Assembly (NCBI GenBank): GCA_034429275.1
Contig: DAOUFU010000073.1
Coordinates: 17,069-81,068, forward strand
Origin: DAOUFU01 sp034429275
Lineage (GTDB): Bacteria; Chloroflexota; Anaerolineae; Aggregatilineales; Aggregatilineaceae
Direction of reading: 5' to 3'
DNA length: 64,000 bases
This document shows positions 62,159-64,000 of this stretch, piece by piece; the first letter of the stretch is position 1; every line of letters starts with the position of its first letter. Below the pieces are notes generated by a model that saw only the letters and a list, made by a program, of their open reading frames with translations, did no database searches and was not told where the DNA came from. The position numbers were made by a program, and so were the translations under genes.

Positions 62159-63655
62159 ATGAATCACGGACGTATACTTGTTATTTGCCTGACTGCTGTG
62201 ATGCTGTTTGTAAACCCGGTGTTAGGGGCGGGGCAGGTTGCTGGTGCGCAGTCACCCCCGGACCCCAGGGTCCTGTTTGATAAGACCTATATTCTTCCCA
62301 TCGCCTATTTCTCGCCTTCGTCGGGCATCACTTCGCTGGTGGGGGGCGAAACCCAGCTTGAAATACGCATTACCGGGCCTTCGCAGCTCACGCCGGGTGA
62401 GACATTCACCCTGGATGTGGAGTTCCTGACGCCTGATTATGACGTACCTGTTCGGAATCAAAAATGGGACCTGGCGGCGGCGCAGATCGCGCTGCTGCTG
62501 CCCGCTTCCACCATCGAACTGGCCGGGCTGCCGGTTCAGCAACTGCTGATCCACACCAACGGTCATGCCGAATGGATGCAGGCCAATCCCCCCACTGAAT
62601 TCGAGAGCGTCTGGCTGCCGCTCGGTGCATATATTCTGTGGGAAGGGGTGAAACTGCTCATCCCCGTCGTCGATGATGCGCTCCAGGGCGGGGTGACACT
62701 TCTAGACAGGTTAGTCACGGCGGCAGATACCGTCATCAGCGTCCGGGATATTGCGTCCGCCCTGCAGGAAAAGCGGCCCATCCCCGACGAAGACCTCTGG
62801 CAGTTCTACCAGTTCGAGAATACCTACGACCTCTACCGGATTCCGGACTACATTCGCAAAGATGCTCCGGGTTACGTACGTGCCGCAAAGCGCTACACAA
62901 TCTCCCTGCGGGCGACGGCCCTGGACACTATCATGGTCTATGTTGATGCGGCGAGTATGCTCAATCAAATGCGTCCCGACTATACCGTTCACGCGAAGTT
63001 TGATGAGCAGGTCATCATTGGTCTGCCGCTGGCCAAACTGTATGGCGATGGAGGGGCTGCCTCAGCCGGCCAGGATGGCTCCCCGGTCGATCTGGAGTCC
63101 CTGCTTCTCACGGTCGATGATATCCAGGGGATGCGGCCCTGTGGAGACGAATCCACGCAGTACAATACGCCGATGGACAGCGGGCAGCTTGTCTCTCTGA
63201 GCGAGTACACCGAGGACGAAAAACTCGCCTATGGGCTGCCGCCCAAAGCTGCTGCATTTATGCAGGGGGGGCTGGAAGAATGGTATCTCGGAACGAGCCA
63301 GAACGATGGAGCCATCGTCGGGCAGATGATCTTCCGTTTTGCCGATGCTGAGGCTGCCGCGGCCTATTTCGACAGCCTCCGGCGCGGCGAAGATGCCAAG
63401 ATCCTGGGCGAGATGACCTGGACATCCATCTCCGCCGATATGAAGGCGCTCCCTCTTGCGAGCAGCCCCGGCGATGAGGCCCTGCTCTTTGGCGACGAAG
63501 CAAACGCGGTCTTTTACCTGGTGGTCCGCTACAACACGGACGTGATGTTCATGAATATTTACACGCAGGACCAGCGGTCATGTGGTCTCACCCCCAGCCC
63601 GCAAGTGCTGGAATTCCTGGCTAATCAGATCGAACTGCGGGTGCGCCCCCGTTAA
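62159..63655 (+). CDS. Secreted protein of unknown function
   Basis: A 498-residue exported protein with a signal peptide (hydrophobic residues about 5-23, cleavage near GAQ-SPP at about residue 31). An Ig-like/sandwich segment follows (LEIRITGPSQLTPGETFTLDVEFL). Residues about 320-480 have a different soluble domain with ADAEAAAAYFDSLRRG and a conserved-looking Cys pair. No catalytic motif or LPxTG-type sorting signal is seen, so any link to the sortase is unsupported. The start at 62159 was chosen for GAGGGA upstream. Confidence 0.75.
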   Translation: MNHGRILVICLTAVMLFVNPVLGAGQVAGAQSPPDPRVLFDKTYILPIAYFSPSSGITSLVGGETQLEIRITGPSQLTPGETFTLDVEFLTPDYDVPVRNQKWDLAAAQIALLLPASTIELAGLPVQQLLIHTNGHAEWMQANPPTEFESVWLPLGAYILWEGVKLLIPVVDDALQGGVTLLDRLVTAADTVISVRDIASALQEKRPIPDEDLWQFYQFENTYDLYRIPDYIRKDAPGYVRAAKRYTISLRATALDTIMVYVDAASMLNQMRPDYTVHAKFDEQVIIGLPLAKLYGDGGAASAGQDGSPVDLESLLLTVDDIQGMRPCGDESTQYNTPMDSGQLVSLSEYTEDEKLAYGLPPKAAAFMQGGLEEWYLGTSQNDGAIVGQMIFRFADAEAAAAYFDSLRRGEDAKILGEMTWTSISADMKALPLASSPGDEALLFGDEANAVFYLVVRYNTDVMFMNIYTQDQRSCGLTPSPQVLEFLANQIELRVRPR

Positions 63656-63714
63656 CTGCGCGGGGTCACGCTCGAAGACCGAGGGCGCGGTGTTCGGCCC
63701 AGCGCGGGGGGATA

Positions 63715-64000
63715 TCACACCGGCAGGGTGACCAGCGCCAGCAGCCCAAAGCCGACCAGCACCGCGCCGGACAGGCGGTTGATCCAGCGCATGTGAGTCG
63801 TGGTGAAACGCGATCGCAGCAGTCCGACTCCACTGCTCAGCAGCAGCCACCACGCCGCCGATCCCGCGAAGACTCCGGCCACCAGTGCCAGCGCCGCGCC
63901 TGCCCCGGCGGTAGATTCGGCCAGCCCCGCCCCGGCAAAAATGGCGGTAAATGCCAGGATGGTAGCGGGATTGGTGAGAGTTAGCGCCAGGGTGGAAGAA
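63715..64000 (-). CDS. LysE/RhtB-family amino acid exporter, C-terminal part
   Basis: The last 95 residues of a LysE-type exporter; the start lies beyond the window end. LALTLTNPATILAFTAIFAGAGLA is the family signature, and the C-terminus has a typical pair of hydrophobic helices with HMRWINRLSGAVLVGFGLLALVTLPV. It probably exports amino acids or similar metabolites. It is convergent with the secreted protein gene. Confidence 0.85.
   Translation of the reverse strand, partial: SSTLALTLTNPATILAFTAIFAGAGLAESTAGAGAALALVAGVFAGSAAWWLLLSSGVGLLRSRFTTTHMRWINRLSGAVLVGFGLLALVTLPV

Overview
The window looks like a chromosomal piece of a GC-rich member of the Chloroflexota, most likely Anaerolineae-like. 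This is inferred from gene content, not from a marker gene: a SpoVS-family protein without other sporulation genes, RNase J, HoxEFUYH hydrogenase, a caa3-type oxidase, membrane proteins with long Thr/Pro stalks, and a DUF2723-type membrane protein. There is no rRNA, CRISPR array, transposase, prophage or plasmid gene; the region reads as stable core and metabolic DNA with one tRNA-Val(CAC).

Layout from left to right. 1-4929: a ribose-type ABC permease (cut by the window edge) and an unusual binding protein made of two fused copies, divergent from a ROK repressor with XylR-like operators between them. 4979-9265: a single-domain response regulator convergent with a large sensor kinase and OmpR-type regulator pair. 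9417-13758: a three-gene overlapping operon (acetyltransferase, unknown, methyltransferase) facing a two-domain esterase whose first half has lost its nucleophile. 13933-16785: a HerA-like ATPase. 16947-22306: hoxE-F-U-Y-H and the maturation protease, encoding an NAD-linked [NiFe]-hydrogenase, with a Crp-like palindrome upstream. 22572: an acyl thioesterase.

23511-33765 is the centrepiece: one operon holding the whole route from DAHP synthase to phenylalanine and tyrosine precursors (aroH, aroF, tyrA, aroA, aroE, tyrS, aroC, aroK, aroB, aroQ, pheA). It is preceded by a promoter and a leader whose short reading frame carries a Phe-Gly-Phe-Tyr-Tyr-Tyr-Phe run, followed by competing hairpins and an intrinsic terminator. 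That is a textbook attenuator layout that I read directly from the sequence. 33849-41649: sortase, small membrane protein, sensor kinase, tRNA, HAD protein, luciferase-like oxidoreductase and two convergent MFS exporters.

43433-48515: a caa3-type cytochrome oxidase operon (ctaC with fused cytochrome c, ctaD, ctaE, a membrane-anchored dual-specificity phosphatase, and a subunit IV-like protein). 48621-50580: an ABC-F ribosome-associated ATPase with its own leader peptide, antiterminator and terminator, a second attenuator in the style of antibiotic-inducible genes. 50577-54447: a cluster with a KaiC-like ATPase, three stalked membrane proteins of unknown function and a PpiC-type lipoprotein. 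54655-58393: RNase J, a divergent cold-shock protein, a structured leader plus spoVS, and a Crp/Fnr regulator. 58589-64000: a DUF2723-like membrane protein, an aminotransferase, a secreted protein of unknown function and a LysE-type exporter cut by the window end.

The strongest candidates for something not yet described are the two translation-coupled attenuators (23511-23816 and 50293-50580), the stalked-protein cluster at 50577-53301, the duplicated binding protein, and the structured 5' leader of spoVS. All functional calls are from reading sequences and known family motifs; no database search was possible.
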